64,000 nucleotides of DNA, taken from assembly GCF_018417535.1 (NCBI RefSeq), contig NZ_CP070978.1, positions 2,728,001 to 2,792,000 of the forward strand. Direction: 5' to 3'. Shown one piece after another: positions 37,925 through 50,604 of the stretch; position 1 is the stretch's first letter; the number at the start of each line of letters is the position of its first letter. The DNA comes from Burkholderia pyrrocinia. GTDB taxonomy: Bacteria; Pseudomonadota; Gammaproteobacteria; Burkholderiales; Burkholderiaceae. Made by a program: the position numbers and the translations under genes. The notes under the pieces were generated by a model, which made no database searches, was not told the DNA's origin, and was given only the letters and a program-made list of their open reading frames with translations.

Positions 37925-39646
37925 TCAGTCGAGCGCGAACACGTAGAGCGTGCCGCCGCGCGGAACGTCCTTCGCGATGTCGGCCATCGGGCCGCCCCAG
38001 ATCGGGTTCGCGCCGCCGTAGCCGGCGAGCACGGCGACGTACTCCTTGCCGTCGACCTCATACACCGAGGGTTGCGAAATGATGCCGCTCGCGAGTTGCG
38101 GGCTTTCCCAGAGCACCTTGCCGGTCGCCGTGTCGAACGCGTACAGGTGGCCGTCGAGCGAGCCGCTGAACGCGAGGCCGCTCGCGGTGGTCGCGACGCC
38201 GCCGTTCCACGGCTTCTTCGACCAGTGGCTCCACAGCTTCTTGCCGGTGTTCACGTCGATTGCCGTCAGTTCGCCGTAGCCCTCGCTGCCCGGTTCGGGC
38301 TTGATCTCGAAGCCTTCGCCGAGATACGGCAGGCCTTCCATGTAGCTGACCGACTTGCCGGTCAGGCTCATGCACGCGTGCAGCGCGGGCACGACCGCGA
38401 TGTTGCGTTCCTGGTCGTACGAGATCGACCACCAGTTCTTGCCGCCGAGGAAGCTCGGGCACGTTTCGATCGTCGTGCCGGCCTTCGGGAACTTCGATGC
38501 GTCCTGGATCGGCTTGCCGTCGGCCGTGTAGCCGGTGACCGACAGCGCTTTCACGAACGGCGTCGCATAGATCAGCTTGCCGGTCGTGCGGTCGATCGCA
38601 TGGAAGAAGCCGTTGCGGTCCGCGTGGATGATCGCGTCGTAGTCCTTGCCCTTGTACTTGATGTCCGCGAGGACGGCGGCGTTCACGCCGTCGTAGTCCC
38701 ACGTGTCGTTGCTCGTGTACTGGTAGTGCCACTTCAGGTTGCCGTTCTTCGCATCGAGCGCGAGCAGCGAGTCGGAATACAGGTTGTCGCCGGGGCGCAG
38801 CGCCGCGAGCCACGGGCCGGGGTTGCCGACCCCCCAGTACAGCGTGCGGGACGCGGCGTCGTACGTGCCGGTGAGCCAGGCGGCGCCGCCGCCGTGGCTT
38901 TGCATTCCGTCCGGCCAGGTCTCCGCGCCTTTCTCGCCGGAGCCGGGGATCGTGTAGCGTTTCCAGACCTCCGAGCCGTCGTCCGGATTCAGCGCGGCGA
39001 TGTAGCCGCGAATGCCGTATTCGCCGCCGGACGTGCCGACGACGATCGCACCGTCGAGCGCGAGCGGCGCAAGCGAGAACGCATAGCCGAGGCCCGGCTC
39101 GAACATCTGCTTCTTCCATACGAGATTGCCGGTCTGCGCGTCGAGCGCCGCGACTTCGCCGCTCAGCATCGCGACGTAGACGTTCTTCCCGTACAGCGCG
39201 ACGCCGCGGTTGACGACGTCGCAGCACGCGGTCTTGAACGATGCCGCGCCGAGCTTCGGCTCGTATTTCCACAGCTGCTTGCCGGTCTTCGCGTCGAATG
39301 CGTAGACGTTGTCCTTCGGCGTCGTCACGAACAGATAGCTGCCGTTGACGATCGGCGTGGCTTCGAAGCCCTGCTTCAGGTCGGCGGGGAACTTGTAGGC
39401 CCACACCTGCTTGAGATTCTTCGCATTCGACGTGTCGATCTGCTTGAGCGGCGAATGCGACCGGCCGTCATAGGTGCGGTAGTAGGTCAGCCAGCCCGGG
39501 TCGACGTGCGCATCGGTCAGCCGCTGGTAGGTCACGGCCGGGTAGTCCGTGGCCGCTTCGACGAGGCCGGGGTTCAGCGCGACGGCTGCTGCCGCCGCGA
39601 TGCCGATCGTCGCCAGCCGGCTCGCTGAAACCGAGAGTTTCTTCAT
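37925..39646 (-). CDS. PQQ-dependent alcohol dehydrogenase, lanthanide-type signature
   Basis: 573-aa periplasmic quinoprotein dehydrogenase with an N-terminal signal (cleavage near VEA-ATDYP). Eight-bladed propeller repeats carry AxDxxTGKxxW motifs (AFDAKTGKQLWKYE, ALDAQTGNLVWKKQ, AFDTATGKVLWE). The adjacent Cys pair C141-C142 forms the family disulfide. Metal ligands are E209 (GGEYG), N275 (GNPGPW), and D317 and D319 in WDYDG. The second Asp (D-x-D) marks lanthanide-dependent enzymes such as XoxF and PedH; calcium enzymes have a small residue there. Start 39646 follows AGGAG. Downstream lie a cytochrome fusion and a HiPIP; pqq genes lie 7 kb away. The substrate is a primary alcohol, identity unknown. 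Confidence 0.9.
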   Translation of the reverse strand: MKKLSVSASRLATIGIAAAAAVALNPGLVEAATDYPAVTYQRLTDAHVDPGWLTYYRTYDGRSHSPLKQIDTSNAKNLKQVWAYKFPADLKQGFEATPIVNGSYLFVTTPKDNVYAFDAKTGKQLWKYEPKLGAASFKTACCDVVNRGVALYGKNVYVAMLSGEVAALDAQTGNLVWKKQMFEPGLGYAFSLAPLALDGAIVVGTSGGEYGIRGYIAALNPDDGSEVWKRYTIPGSGEKGAETWPDGMQSHGGGAAWLTGTYDAASRTLYWGVGNPGPWLAALRPGDNLYSDSLLALDAKNGNLKWHYQYTSNDTWDYDGVNAAVLADIKYKGKDYDAIIHADRNGFFHAIDRTTGKLIYATPFVKALSVTGYTADGKPIQDASKFPKAGTTIETCPSFLGGKNWWSISYDQERNIAVVPALHACMSLTGKSVSYMEGLPYLGEGFEIKPEPGSEGYGELTAIDVNTGKKLWSHWSKKPWNGGVATTASGLAFSGSLDGHLYAFDTATGKVLWESPQLASGIISQPSVYEVDGKEYVAVLAGYGGANPIWGGPMADIAKDVPRGGTLYVFALD

Positions 39647-39737
39647 GGTTGTCTCCTGAGTCATTGTGGTCGCACCGCCGCGAACGGTTCGTCGCGCCGG
39701 CACGGTGGGATTCCGGGCCGAGTGCGCTGCCGTTCAC

Positions 39738-39752
39738 GCAAGTCGCATGCCA
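39738..39752 (-). promoter_or_regulatory. sigma54-type promoter of the PQQ dehydrogenase
   Basis: On the minus strand: TGGCAT-GCGAC-TTGC, with GG and GC exactly 10 bases apart, as in -24/-12 promoters. Transcription would start near 39726, about 80 bases before the ATG. Confidence 0.75.
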
Positions 39753-39838
39753 TCGCGGCGCGAGGGCTGCGTAACGCGGCACACGGGCCTGTCGCGCGCT
39801 GTGGGGCGTCGAAGGCGTCGCGCAGCGGCGTCAACGAA

Positions 39839-39891
39839 GGTGTTGCATTCAGGTACACCGCCGCGCGCGAGGTGTTGCCAAACATGACAGG
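39839..39891. promoter_or_regulatory. activator-site candidates between divergent sigma54 promoters
   Basis: GGTGTT-N9-TACACC at 39839-39859 matches the dyad upstream of pqqA with one mismatch. A second left half GGTGTT starts at 39871, 32 bases (three helical turns) on, with a poor right half. They lie about 90-155 bases from either -24 element, a usual enhancer distance. Confidence 0.65.
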
Positions 39892-39994
39892 TGGCGTCGC
39901 ACCCGTGACAGGTGAACCGCCGCACGCGCATATGCCGCTCGGAAACGGTGCGCGGCGTGGGCGGCGACGCTTGCGCGTGCTGCGCCGGCGGTGT

Positions 39995-40010
39995 TGGCAC
40001 GGTTATCGCA
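39995..40010 (+). promoter_or_regulatory. sigma54-type promoter of the TonB-dependent receptor
   Basis: TGGCAC-GGTTA-TCGCA: GG and GC 10 bases apart, one mismatch to the TTGC -12 box. It lies 82 bases upstream of the receptor ATG. Confidence 0.65.
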
Positions 40011-40091
40011 AGCTTGCTTTGCGACAACACGACATATCGCCGCGCGGTGCACGGCACGCCACGGCGGGACACGAAGACGGAGACAACGGAA

Positions 40092-42455
40092 ATGATCAGG
40101 AGGCCAAAGGCAGCCGGGCGGGGCAACGCGATGCGGGGCGGCCGGCGCGCGGGGCACGTCGGCGCGGCCCTTGGCGCGATCGCGCTGTTCGGCTTGTCGC
40201 CGGGTGGTGTGCGCGCGCAGCAGCATGCGGACGGCACCGCAGCGGCGGGCGCCGCCGCGCCGCCGGCCGTCGCCACCGTGCCGCCAGCGTCAGCCGACAC
40301 GCTGCCTGCGGTGGTCGTCGTCGGCACGACGCCGCTGCTCGGAATCGGCACGCCGCTGTCGGAAGTGCCGGCGAACGTGCAGACGGTGCGCGCGGCGGAA
40401 CTCGATGCGCAGCACCGCGCGACGTTGGCCGATTTCTTCGCGGCGAACCTGCAGAGCGTGACGATCTCGGACGCGCAGGGCAACCCGTACCAGGCGGACG
40501 TCAACTATCGCGGCTTCACCGCGTCGCCGCTGCTCGGTACACCGCAGGGCCTGTCGGTGTTCGTCGACGGCGTGCGCGTGAACGAGGCGTTCGGCGACGT
40601 CGTGAACTGGGACATCCTGCCCACCCAGGCGATCGACCGGATGCAATTGATTCCGGGCTCGAATCCGGTGTACGGACGCAATACGCTCGGCGGCGCGCTC
40701 GCGATCACGACGAAGAACGGCAAGTCGAATCCGGGCGGCGAGGTGGAACTGTCGGGCGGCTCGTGGGGCCGCAAGACCGCCGGCATCGAGCAGGGCGGCA
40801 CGATCGACTCGAACCTCGACTACTACGCGACCGCGAACGTCGCGAACGACGGCGGCTGGGCGGACCACAACGCGAGCCGCGTGCGGCAGGCGTTCGGCAA
40901 GCTGCGCTACACCGATGCGGACACGACGCTGTCGATCGCCGCGGGCGGCGCGGACAACGCGCTGTACGGCACCCAGACGATCCCGCGCTCGTTTCTCGAC
41001 AACCGGAAGCAGGCGTACACGTATCCGGACCGGAACCGCAACAGCGCCGAGTACCTGACGCTGTCGGGCGACCGCTTCTTCGGCGAGCACGTCGAGCTGA
41101 GCGGCAACGCGTACTACCGGCACCTGCGCAATTCCAACCTCAGCAGCAACAACAATACGGACTTCGGTTCGGTCGGCGCGGACGGCACGGTCGACACGGT
41201 GCAGGGCAGCAACGCGCAATCGACGATCGTCACCGACAGCTACGGCGGCAGCCTGCAGCTCACGCTGCTCGGCAAGCTCGGCGGGATGTCGAACCAGCTC
41301 GTCGCCGGCGTCGCGGCCGATTTCGCGAACTCGAGCTACGTCGCGTCGTCGCAGGACGCGTATTTCACCGACACGCGCGCGGCAATCGGCATCGGCGATT
41401 TCGTCCGGCAAACGAACGCGAAGACGCGCAACGCGAACCTCGGCGTGTACCTGAGCGATGCGCTGTCGCTGACGCGGCACTGGACGCTGACGCTGTCGGG
41501 CCGCTACGACTGGTCGAAGTCGCAGATCGGCGACGAGAGCGGCGTGCAGCCGCTGCTCGACGGCAACCATACGTTCTCGCGCTTCAACCCGGCGGTCGGG
41601 CTCAACTGGAACCCGGTCGCGGGCTTTACCGCCTACGCGACCTACAACGAAGGGATGCGCTCGCCGACCGCGATCGAACTCGCGTGCGCGGATCCTGCCG
41701 CGCCGTGCTCGCTGCCGAACGACTTCATCGCCGACCCGGCGCTCAAGCCGGTGATCTCGAAGACGTTCGAAATCGGCGCGCGCGGCCGCATCGGCGCCGC
41801 GACGACCTGGAGCGCCGCCGCCTATCGCACGACGCTGACGGACGACATCCAGTTCATCGGCAGTCCGGCGAGCGCGCAGGGCTATTTCCGCAACGTCGGC
41901 GATACGCGGCGGCAGGGCATCGAGCTCGCGGGCCGCACGCGGCTCGGCCCGCTCGGCGTCGGGCTCTCGTACAGCCATGTCGATGCGACCTACCGTTCTT
42001 CGTGGACCGAACACAGCGCGGCAAACTCGGCGGCGGACGCGCACGGCAACGTGACGGTCAAGGCGGGCGACCGTATCCCCGGCATTCCCGCGCACACGGT
42101 GAAGCTGCGGCTCGACTACGCGGCGACGCCCGCGTGGGACATCGGCGCGAACGTCACGTGGCGCAGCGGCGTGTACGCGCGCGGCGACGAGAACAACCAG
42201 GACGTGAACGGCAGGATCGCGGGCTACGTGCTCGTCGATCTCGACATGCGGTATCGGATCACGAAGCGGTTCGAGGTATTCGCGAGCGTGACGAACCTGT
42301 TCGACAAACGCTACGCGAGCTTCGGCGCGCTCGGCCGGAACTTCTTCAACGGGCCGAATCACACGTTCGACGGCGCGAATCCGGTCAACGAACAGTTCGT
42401 CGGACCGGGCGCGCCGCGCGGCGCGTGGGTCGGCGTGCGTTATGCGTGGGATTGA
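40092..42455 (+). CDS. TonB-dependent outer-membrane receptor
   Basis: 787-aa TonB-dependent receptor for active uptake of a scarce substrate. Signal sequence to about residue 43 (GGVRAQQ), then a TonB-box-like LPAVVVVG, a plug domain (LSEVPANVQTVRAAEL, YRGFTASPLLGTPQGLSVFVDGVRVNE in parts, IPGSNPVYGRNTLGGALAI) and a 22-strand barrel ending in GAWVGVRYAWD. ATG 40092 follows GGAG by 9 bases; another in-frame ATG at 40131 is possible. It shares a control region with the PQQ dehydrogenase, and a dedicated tonB-exbBD follows pqqE. By context it may import a lanthanide chelate, as LutH does in Methylorubrum, but siderophore or PQQ uptake are alternatives. Confidence 0.9.
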   Translation: MIRRPKAAGRGNAMRGGRRAGHVGAALGAIALFGLSPGGVRAQQHADGTAAAGAAAPPAVATVPPASADTLPAVVVVGTTPLLGIGTPLSEVPANVQTVRAAELDAQHRATLADFFAANLQSVTISDAQGNPYQADVNYRGFTASPLLGTPQGLSVFVDGVRVNEAFGDVVNWDILPTQAIDRMQLIPGSNPVYGRNTLGGALAITTKNGKSNPGGEVELSGGSWGRKTAGIEQGGTIDSNLDYYATANVANDGGWADHNASRVRQAFGKLRYTDADTTLSIAAGGADNALYGTQTIPRSFLDNRKQAYTYPDRNRNSAEYLTLSGDRFFGEHVELSGNAYYRHLRNSNLSSNNNTDFGSVGADGTVDTVQGSNAQSTIVTDSYGGSLQLTLLGKLGGMSNQLVAGVAADFANSSYVASSQDAYFTDTRAAIGIGDFVRQTNAKTRNANLGVYLSDALSLTRHWTLTLSGRYDWSKSQIGDESGVQPLLDGNHTFSRFNPAVGLNWNPVAGFTAYATYNEGMRSPTAIELACADPAAPCSLPNDFIADPALKPVISKTFEIGARGRIGAATTWSAAAYRTTLTDDIQFIGSPASAQGYFRNVGDTRRQGIELAGRTRLGPLGVGLSYSHVDATYRSSWTEHSAANSAADAHGNVTVKAGDRIPGIPAHTVKLRLDYAATPAWDIGANVTWRSGVYARGDENNQDVNGRIAGYVLVDLDMRYRITKRFEVFASVTNLFDKRYASFGALGRNFFNGPNHTFDGANPVNEQFVGPGAPRGAWVGVRYAWD

Positions 42456-42525
42456 CGGTTGCGCGGCGATGCGTGTCGTCGCGTGACGACGTGAACAGAT
42501 GGCGGGCCGGGTTCGCCATGCGCCG

Positions 42526-43614
42526 TCACGCGAACGGTGCCGCCGCGAACATCGCATGCACCGCGCGGGCGACGCTGCGTGCCAACGCCGGGTCGCTTGC
42601 CAGGTGTCCGGCGTTCACGCGCTCGATGTCGACCTCGGGCGCGGCACGCACGAGGCGGACGACGTTGCCGACCGGGCAAACGGGATCGCGCATCCCGTGC
42701 GCGGCGAACAGCGGCACGCCTGCCTCTGTCGCACGACGTGCGAGCGCGAGCACGCGGTGCTCGCCGAGCCAGCAATCGCGCTGCAGGTAATGCGCCTGGA
42801 TCCGGTACTTGTCGATCAGCCGGCTGACGACCTGGTGCGAGCGGATCGCGTGCGCGGGCGAGCGGCGCGTTTGCGACGACGCGAGGACGGCGTTTTCGTA
42901 TGCGCGCCACGCGAGCGCCACCGCGCGCTGCCGGGCCGCGCCCGCGCCGGGGCGCAGCCGCCGCGCGCAGCACGACAGCAGGCGATCCGGCTGGCCGCAG
43001 CCGGCCGCCGCACACAGGCGCTGCCATTCGCGGGGCGCGCGTGTGCGCGACGTGGTGAACAGGCGGCGGACTTCGCGTGGCGACGTCAGGAACAGGCCGC
43101 GCAGCACGACGCCGGTCACCTGCGCGGGATGCGTGCCCGCATACGCGAGCGCGAGCGCGGCGCCCCACGATCCGCCGACGACGCCCCAGCGCGCGATGCC
43201 GAGCTGCTCGCGCACCGCCTCCAGATCGCCGATCAGCCGCGCGGTGTTGTTGTGACGCGTGCCGCCGCGCGGCGCCGACGCGCCCGCGCCGCGCTGGTCG
43301 ACGAGCACGACGCGCACGCGCGTCAGGTCGAACAGCCGCAGGATACCGGCCTGGCTGCCGCTGCCGGGCCCGCCGTGCAGCACGACGACCGGGTGGCCGT
43401 GCGCGGCGCCGGCCACGGCGAACGCGATCGAGTGCGCATCGCGGTGCAGGCGCCGGTGTATGGGCGCGGCAGGCAAAGAGGGTATGGCAGGTGCGTCGGG
43501 TATGGCAGGCGTAGCGGGTACGGCGGGTGCGTCGGGTGATACAGGCGCGCGAGGCGCGGCAGACGAGGCCGGCATCGCGGGCGACGGTGTGGGTCGAATC
43601 GGGGCAGGCGTCAT
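42526..43614 (-). CDS. proline iminopeptidase-like alpha/beta hydrolase
   Basis: 362-aa alpha/beta hydrolase of peptidase family S33. Oxyanion motif HGGPGSG, nucleophile motif GGSWGA, acid in GMRDPVCP and catalytic His in NAGHLAS are all present. The first 50 residues after ATG 43614 are a low-complexity Pro/Ala/Asp stretch (PDAPAVPATPAIPDAPAIPS) absent from normal iminopeptidases. It is convergent with the receptor gene and divergent from the sigma54 activator. The role in the cluster is unclear. No good Shine-Dalgarno site supports the ATG, so translation could begin further in. Confidence 0.82.
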   Translation of the reverse strand: MTPAPIRPTPSPAMPASSAAPRAPVSPDAPAVPATPAIPDAPAIPSLPAAPIHRRLHRDAHSIAFAVAGAAHGHPVVVLHGGPGSGSQAGILRLFDLTRVRVVLVDQRGAGASAPRGGTRHNNTARLIGDLEAVREQLGIARWGVVGGSWGAALALAYAGTHPAQVTGVVLRGLFLTSPREVRRLFTTSRTRAPREWQRLCAAAGCGQPDRLLSCCARRLRPGAGAARQRAVALAWRAYENAVLASSQTRRSPAHAIRSHQVVSRLIDKYRIQAHYLQRDCWLGEHRVLALARRATEAGVPLFAAHGMRDPVCPVGNVVRLVRAAPEVDIERVNAGHLASDPALARSVARAVHAMFAAAPFA

Positions 43615-43930
43615 GTCGATGTGGCTCGGGCGGAATCGGGACAACCGTCACTCGGCCGCGTGTGTGTCCGGGCAACCGCTGTGCTTGATTTGAAGCAAAG
43701 CCAGAACCGCGCCAGCCGCGAAGATCGGGAATCGCACGGGTAGCCGCGAGTCGGGCAATCGCGGTATCACGAAGGCCGGGCTGTCGGGCGACCCGACATG
43801 CGCGGCCACGATCGGATGGTGTCTTACATCGTGCTTTCAATTTGCGCCGCGCCGCCCGCGTGGCCCAATGCTTGCTTGCAATGACGGCAAAGAGTCCGGC
43901 AGATGACCGGAAGGATCCCCGGAGGAGACA
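43615..43930. other. 316-base divergent intergenic region
   Basis: No gene is seen between the S33 hydrolase and the activator gene. It contains a sigma54-like element at 43861 near the activator start, and no clear copy of the GGTGTT dyad. Confidence 0.5.
43861..43876 (+). promoter_or_regulatory. possible sigma54-type promoter of the activator gene
   Basis: TGGCCC-AATGC-TTGCT keeps GG-N10-GC but has C for A in the -24 box. It ends 54 bases before the activator ATG. It may mean autoregulation; weaker than the other three elements. Confidence 0.4.
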
Positions 43931-45949
<2,019 letters not shown>

Positions 45950-46009
45950 CGCGCGGGCCGCGGGATCGCGGTTGCGCGGCCGGTGCGCTGCGCGCGACCT
46001 GTCACAGCC

Positions 46010-46051
46010 GGTGTGTCAAGTTGCAACACCGGTGTTCAACGTTTCAACACC
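46010..46051. promoter_or_regulatory. two tandem activator-site dyads upstream of pqqA
   Basis: GGTGTG-TCAAGTTGC-AACACC (46010-46030) is followed without a gap by GGTGTT-CAACGTTTC-AACACC (46031-46051). The second has perfect 6-bp arms. Each is 21 bp, two helical turns, and they end 137 bases before the -24 element, a good position for an enhancer-binding protein. Confidence 0.7.
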
Positions 46052-46187
46052 TGTCACCGCCCCCGCGCATCGTGCCGCCGGGGCGGCGAATCGCATCCGC
46101 GCGAATCGTGTCGGCTAATCGTAAGAATTGCGTCCCGATGCCCGGGTGACGGCCATGTGCCGCCGTCGGGCGGGCAAGGTACGGCTT

Positions 46188-46203
46188 CGGCACGCTCCTT
46201 GCT
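46188..46203 (+). promoter_or_regulatory. sigma54-type promoter of the pqq operon
   Basis: CGGCAC-GCTCC-TTGCT, with GG and GC 10 bases apart and a perfect TTGCT -12 box. It lies 79 bases upstream of the pqqA ATG. Confidence 0.75.
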
Positions 46204-46281
46204 GAAGAGGAACCGACCGCTCGATTGCCGCGGTTGTCGGATTCACCGACGCGACTCATCAACTCAACAAGGAGACACATC

Positions 46282-46356
46282 ATGCAGTGGACGACCCCGT
46301 CTTACACCGACCTGCGCTTCGGCTTCGAAATCACGATGTATATCGCCAACCGCTGA
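46282..46356 (+). CDS. pqqA: PQQ precursor peptide PqqA
   Basis: 24-aa peptide, the substrate from which PQQ is built: Glu16 and Tyr20 in the conserved [10 protein letters not shown] end are the residues fused by PqqE. ATG 46282 follows AAGGAGACACATC. It is the first gene of pqqABCDE. It is too short for usual ORF cut-offs, but the sequence is canonical. Confidence 0.97.
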   Translation: MQWTTPSYTDLRFGFEITMYIANR

Positions 46357-46417
46357 TCGCCGCGCGTGCCGCCCGTTTCGCCGTGGTCGGCGCGGGCGGC
46401 CTCGGGAGCTGATGCCC

Positions 46418-47341
46418 ATGAAGATCAAGATACTCGGCTCGGGAGCCGGCGGCGGCCTGCCGCAATGGAACTGCAATTGCGCGAACTGTCGCCGCGCGCG
46501 CAGCGGAAGCGGCCATGTACTGCCGCGCACGCAGTCGTCGATCGCGGTCAGCGACGACGGCATCGACTGGATTCTCGTCAATGCGTCGCCCGACATTCTT
46601 TCCCAGTTGCGCGCGGATCCGGACCTGCAGCCGGCGCGCGCGATCCGCGACAGCGGCATCGCCGCCGTCGTGCTGTGCGACGCGCAGATCGATCACGTGA
46701 CGGGCCTGCTGATGCTGCGCGAGCGTTCGACGCCGCTGCCGCTCTACGCGAGCGCGCCGGTGCTCGACGACTTGTCGACCGGCTTGCCGCTCGTGCCGCT
46801 GCTCGGCCACTACTGCGGCGTCGCCGCGCACACGATCGCGCTCGGCGAGCCGTTCACGGTGCCGGCGGCGAGCGGGATCCGCTTTACCGCGATTCCCGTC
46901 GACAGCAAGGCGCCGCCTTATTCGCCGCGGCGCGCGTCGGCCGCGCCCGGCGACAACATCGCGCTGTCGATCGAAGACGTCGCGAGCGGCCGGCGCGCGT
47001 TCTATGCACCGGGGCTCGCGGCCATCACCGACGACGTGCGCGCGGCGATGCACGGCGCCGATCTCGTACTGGTGGACGGCACGTTCTGGACCGGGACCGA
47101 GATGATCGACCTCGGCCTGTCGAGCAAGCACGCGGCCGACATGGGGCATCTCGCGCAGTGCGCGGAGCACGGGCAGCCCGGCATGATCGACTGGCTCGAC
47201 ATGCTGCCCGCGCGCACGCGCAAGGTGCTCACGCACATCAACAACACCAACCCGATTCTCGACCCGCATTCGGTCGAGCACGCACACCTGCGCGCGCACG
47301 GCATCGACGTCGCGCACGACGGCATGCAATTCCAGGTCTGA
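46418..47341 (+). CDS. pqqB: PQQ biosynthesis protein PqqB
   Basis: 307-aa metallo-beta-lactamase-fold protein acting as an oxygenase in PQQ synthesis. It begins [24 protein letters not shown], the family signature with a zinc-binding Cys group, and has [11 protein letters not shown] and the C-terminal [10 protein letters not shown] segment. ATG 46418 is preferred over 46412 because GGAG then lies at a good spacing of 9 bases. Two bases separate it from pqqC. Confidence 0.96.
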   Translation: MKIKILGSGAGGGLPQWNCNCANCRRARSGSGHVLPRTQSSIAVSDDGIDWILVNASPDILSQLRADPDLQPARAIRDSGIAAVVLCDAQIDHVTGLLMLRERSTPLPLYASAPVLDDLSTGLPLVPLLGHYCGVAAHTIALGEPFTVPAASGIRFTAIPVDSKAPPYSPRRASAAPGDNIALSIEDVASGRRAFYAPGLAAITDDVRAAMHGADLVLVDGTFWTGTEMIDLGLSSKHAADMGHLAQCAEHGQPGMIDWLDMLPARTRKVLTHINNTNPILDPHSVEHAHLRAHGIDVAHDGMQFQV

Positions 47342-47343
47342 CC

Positions 47344-48063
47344 ATGAACGCACCGATCCCCGCTACGGCGTTGCACGCGACGCCCTGGAACGCGACCGAA
47401 TTCGAGGCCCGTTTGCGCGCGCTCGAATCGCGCTATCACATCCATCACCCGTTCAACCGGCGGCTCAACAGCGGCGCGTGTTCGCCCGCGCAAATCCGCG
47501 GCTGGGTCGCGAACCGCTTCTATTACCAGATCAACATCCCGCTCAAGGATGCGGCGATCCTGTCGAACTGCCCCGACCGCGACACGCGGCGCCGGTGGAT
47601 CCAGCGGCTGATCGATCACGACGGGCAGGGCGACAACGAAGGCGGCATCGAGGCATGGGTGCGGCTCGGCGAGGCGTGCGGTCTCGATCGCGCCGAGCTG
47701 TGGTCGCTCGAACACGTGCTGCCCGGCGTGCGCTTCGCGGTCGACGCGTACGTGAATTTCGCGCGGCGCGCGCCGTGGCAGGAAGCCGTGTGCTCGTCGC
47801 TGACGGAGATGTTCGCGCCGCAGATCCATCTCGACCGGCTCGCGGGCTGGCCGTCGCATTACCCGTGGATCGAGCCGGCAGGGCTGCATTACTTCCGCAG
47901 CCGCGTGCCGCTCGCGCAGCGCGATGTCGAGCATGGGCTGGCGGTCACGCTGCAGCATTTCACGACGCCGGATGCCCAGCAGCGCGCGCTCGGCATTCTG
48001 CAATTCAAGCTGGACATCCTGTGGTCGATCCTCGACGCCGTCGAAAAGGCCTACCCCGTATGA
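47344..48063 (+). CDS. pqqC: pyrroloquinoline-quinone synthase PqqC
   Basis: 239-aa cofactor-less oxidase that performs the last ring closure and oxidation of PQQ. Family features: [14 protein letters not shown] at the start, [19 protein letters not shown], the [15 protein letters not shown] region, and [20 protein letters not shown]. Full length. The stop overlaps pqqD by four bases (ATGA). Confidence 0.97.
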   Translation: MNAPIPATALHATPWNATEFEARLRALESRYHIHHPFNRRLNSGACSPAQIRGWVANRFYYQINIPLKDAAILSNCPDRDTRRRWIQRLIDHDGQGDNEGGIEAWVRLGEACGLDRAELWSLEHVLPGVRFAVDAYVNFARRAPWQEAVCSSLTEMFAPQIHLDRLAGWPSHYPWIEPAGLHYFRSRVPLAQRDVEHGLAVTLQHFTTPDAQQRALGILQFKLDILWSILDAVEKAYPV

Positions 48064-48341
48064 ACGCGATCGATGCCGCCAGCGGCGTGCCGCTGCGCCC
48101 CTGCCTGAGGGGCTTGTACCGCCTGCAGTGGGAGGCGGCCCAGGATGCCTATGTGCTCCTCTATCCGGAAGGCATGGTCAAGCTCAACCCGAGCGCTGCC
48201 GAGATTCTCGTGCGCTGCGACGGCACGCGCGAACTCGACGACATCATCGGTGAACTCGAGTGCCTGTTCAGCACGTCGGACCTTGCCTCCGACGTATACC
48301 GTTTCCTCGATCATGCGCGGCTGCGCGGCTGGCTCGACTGA
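48060..48341 (+). CDS. pqqD: PqqA-binding chaperone PqqD
   Basis: 93-aa RiPP-recognition protein that binds PqqA and presents it to PqqE. Typical segments are [19 protein letters not shown] and the C-terminal [15 protein letters not shown] helix. It overlaps pqqC by four bases; pqqE begins one base after its stop. Confidence 0.96.
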   Translation: MNAIDAASGVPLRPCLRGLYRLQWEAAQDAYVLLYPEGMVKLNPSAAEILVRCDGTRELDDIIGELECLFSTSDLASDVYRFLDHARLRGWLD

Positions 48342-48342
48342 C

Positions 48343-49457
48343 ATGGCACCCGACACTTCCCGTCCGTCCGCGCCGTTGTGGCTGCTCGCGGAACTCACGT
48401 ACCGCTGCCCGCTGCATTGCGCGTTCTGCTACAACCCGGTCGACTTCGCGACGCACGGCGCGGAGCTCGACACCGATGCGTGGCGCGCGGTCATCAGCGA
48501 TGCGCGTGCGCTTGGCGCCGCGCAGATCGGCTTCTCGGGCGGCGAGCCGCTGCAGCGCGGCGACCTCGAGACGCTCGTCGCGCATGCGCGCGGGCTCGGC
48601 TTCTACACGAACCTGATCACGTCGGGCATCGGGCTGAACGTCGCGCGCATCGAGCGGCTCAAGGCGGCCGGGCTCGACCACATCCAGTTGTCGCTGCAGG
48701 ATTCGACGCGCGAGCTGAACGATTTCCTGACCAGCACGCGCACGTTCGAGCTGAAACACCGCGTCGCGCGGCTGATCAAGGCGCACGGCTACCCGATGGT
48801 GCTCAACTGCGTGCTGCATCGCTACAACCTGCCGCACGTGGGACAGATCATAGAGATGGCGCTCGATCTCGGCGCCGATTACCTGGAGCTGGCGAATACG
48901 CAGTATTACGGCTGGGCGATGCTGAACCGCGATCAGTTGATGCCGACCGTCGAGCAGGTGCGCGAGGCCGAGGAAACGGTGAACCGCTATCGCAAGCTGG
49001 TCGGCGAGCGCTGCCGGATTCTGTTCGTCGTGCCCGACTATTTCGAGGCGCGCCCGAAGGCGTGCATGAACGGCTGGGGCTCGGTGTTTCTCGGCGTCGC
49101 ACCGGACGGCACCGCGCTGCCGTGCCATGCCGCGCGCTCGCTGCCGGGGCTTGCGCTGCCGAACGTACGTGACCGGTCGCTGAAGGAAATCTGGTACGAC
49201 AGCGACGCGTTCAACGCGTTTCGCGGCGACGACTGGATGCGCGAGCCGTGCCGCACGTGCGACGAGCGGCATACGGATCACGGCGGCTGCCGGTGCCAGG
49301 CGTATCTGCTGGCCGGCGACCCGAAGGAAGCCGATCCGGTATGCGCGAAGTCCGCGCATCACGGTCAGGTCGAGCAGGCGGTGCAATTCGCGCGGCGACC
49401 CGCGCCGCGCGACGAGCAGCCGCTGGTGTTTCGCAGCAAGGAGAATTCGCTCTCGCA

Positions 49458-49482
<25 letters not shown>
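48343..49482 (+). CDS. pqqE: radical SAM PqqA peptide cyclase PqqE
   Basis: 379-aa radical S-adenosylmethionine enzyme that links Glu and Tyr of PqqA. The cluster motif CxxxCxxC is at C22, C26 and C29 (RCPLHCAFCYNP). The C-terminal SPASM part holds the auxiliary-cluster cysteines (EPCRTCDERH, GGCRCQAY). The last residues are CGAACDC. The Asp-repeat frame at 49458 starts inside its final codons. Confidence 0.97.
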
Positions 49483-50590
<1,108 letters not shown>

Positions 50591-50604
50591 CAGGACACTT
50601 CATC

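Larger units (their letters stand above)
39647..40091. other. 445-base divergent control region of dehydrogenase and receptor
   Basis: No gene is seen. It holds outward-facing sigma54-type promoters for the PQQ dehydrogenase (minus strand) and the TonB receptor (plus strand), with dyads of the pqq-upstream type in between. The two promoters are about 240 bases apart. Confidence 0.7.
45950..46281. other. 332-base control region upstream of pqqA
   Basis: No gene is seen. It holds two abutting 21-bp dyads at 46010-46051 and a sigma54-type promoter at 46188. The pqqA leader is about 68 bases if transcription starts near 46214. Confidence 0.7.

Noticed and set aside
39912..40091. Longer N-terminus for the TonB receptor
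   Set aside because: The upstream in-frame stretch covers the sigma54 promoter and gives no signal peptide; ATG 40092 has a ribosome site.
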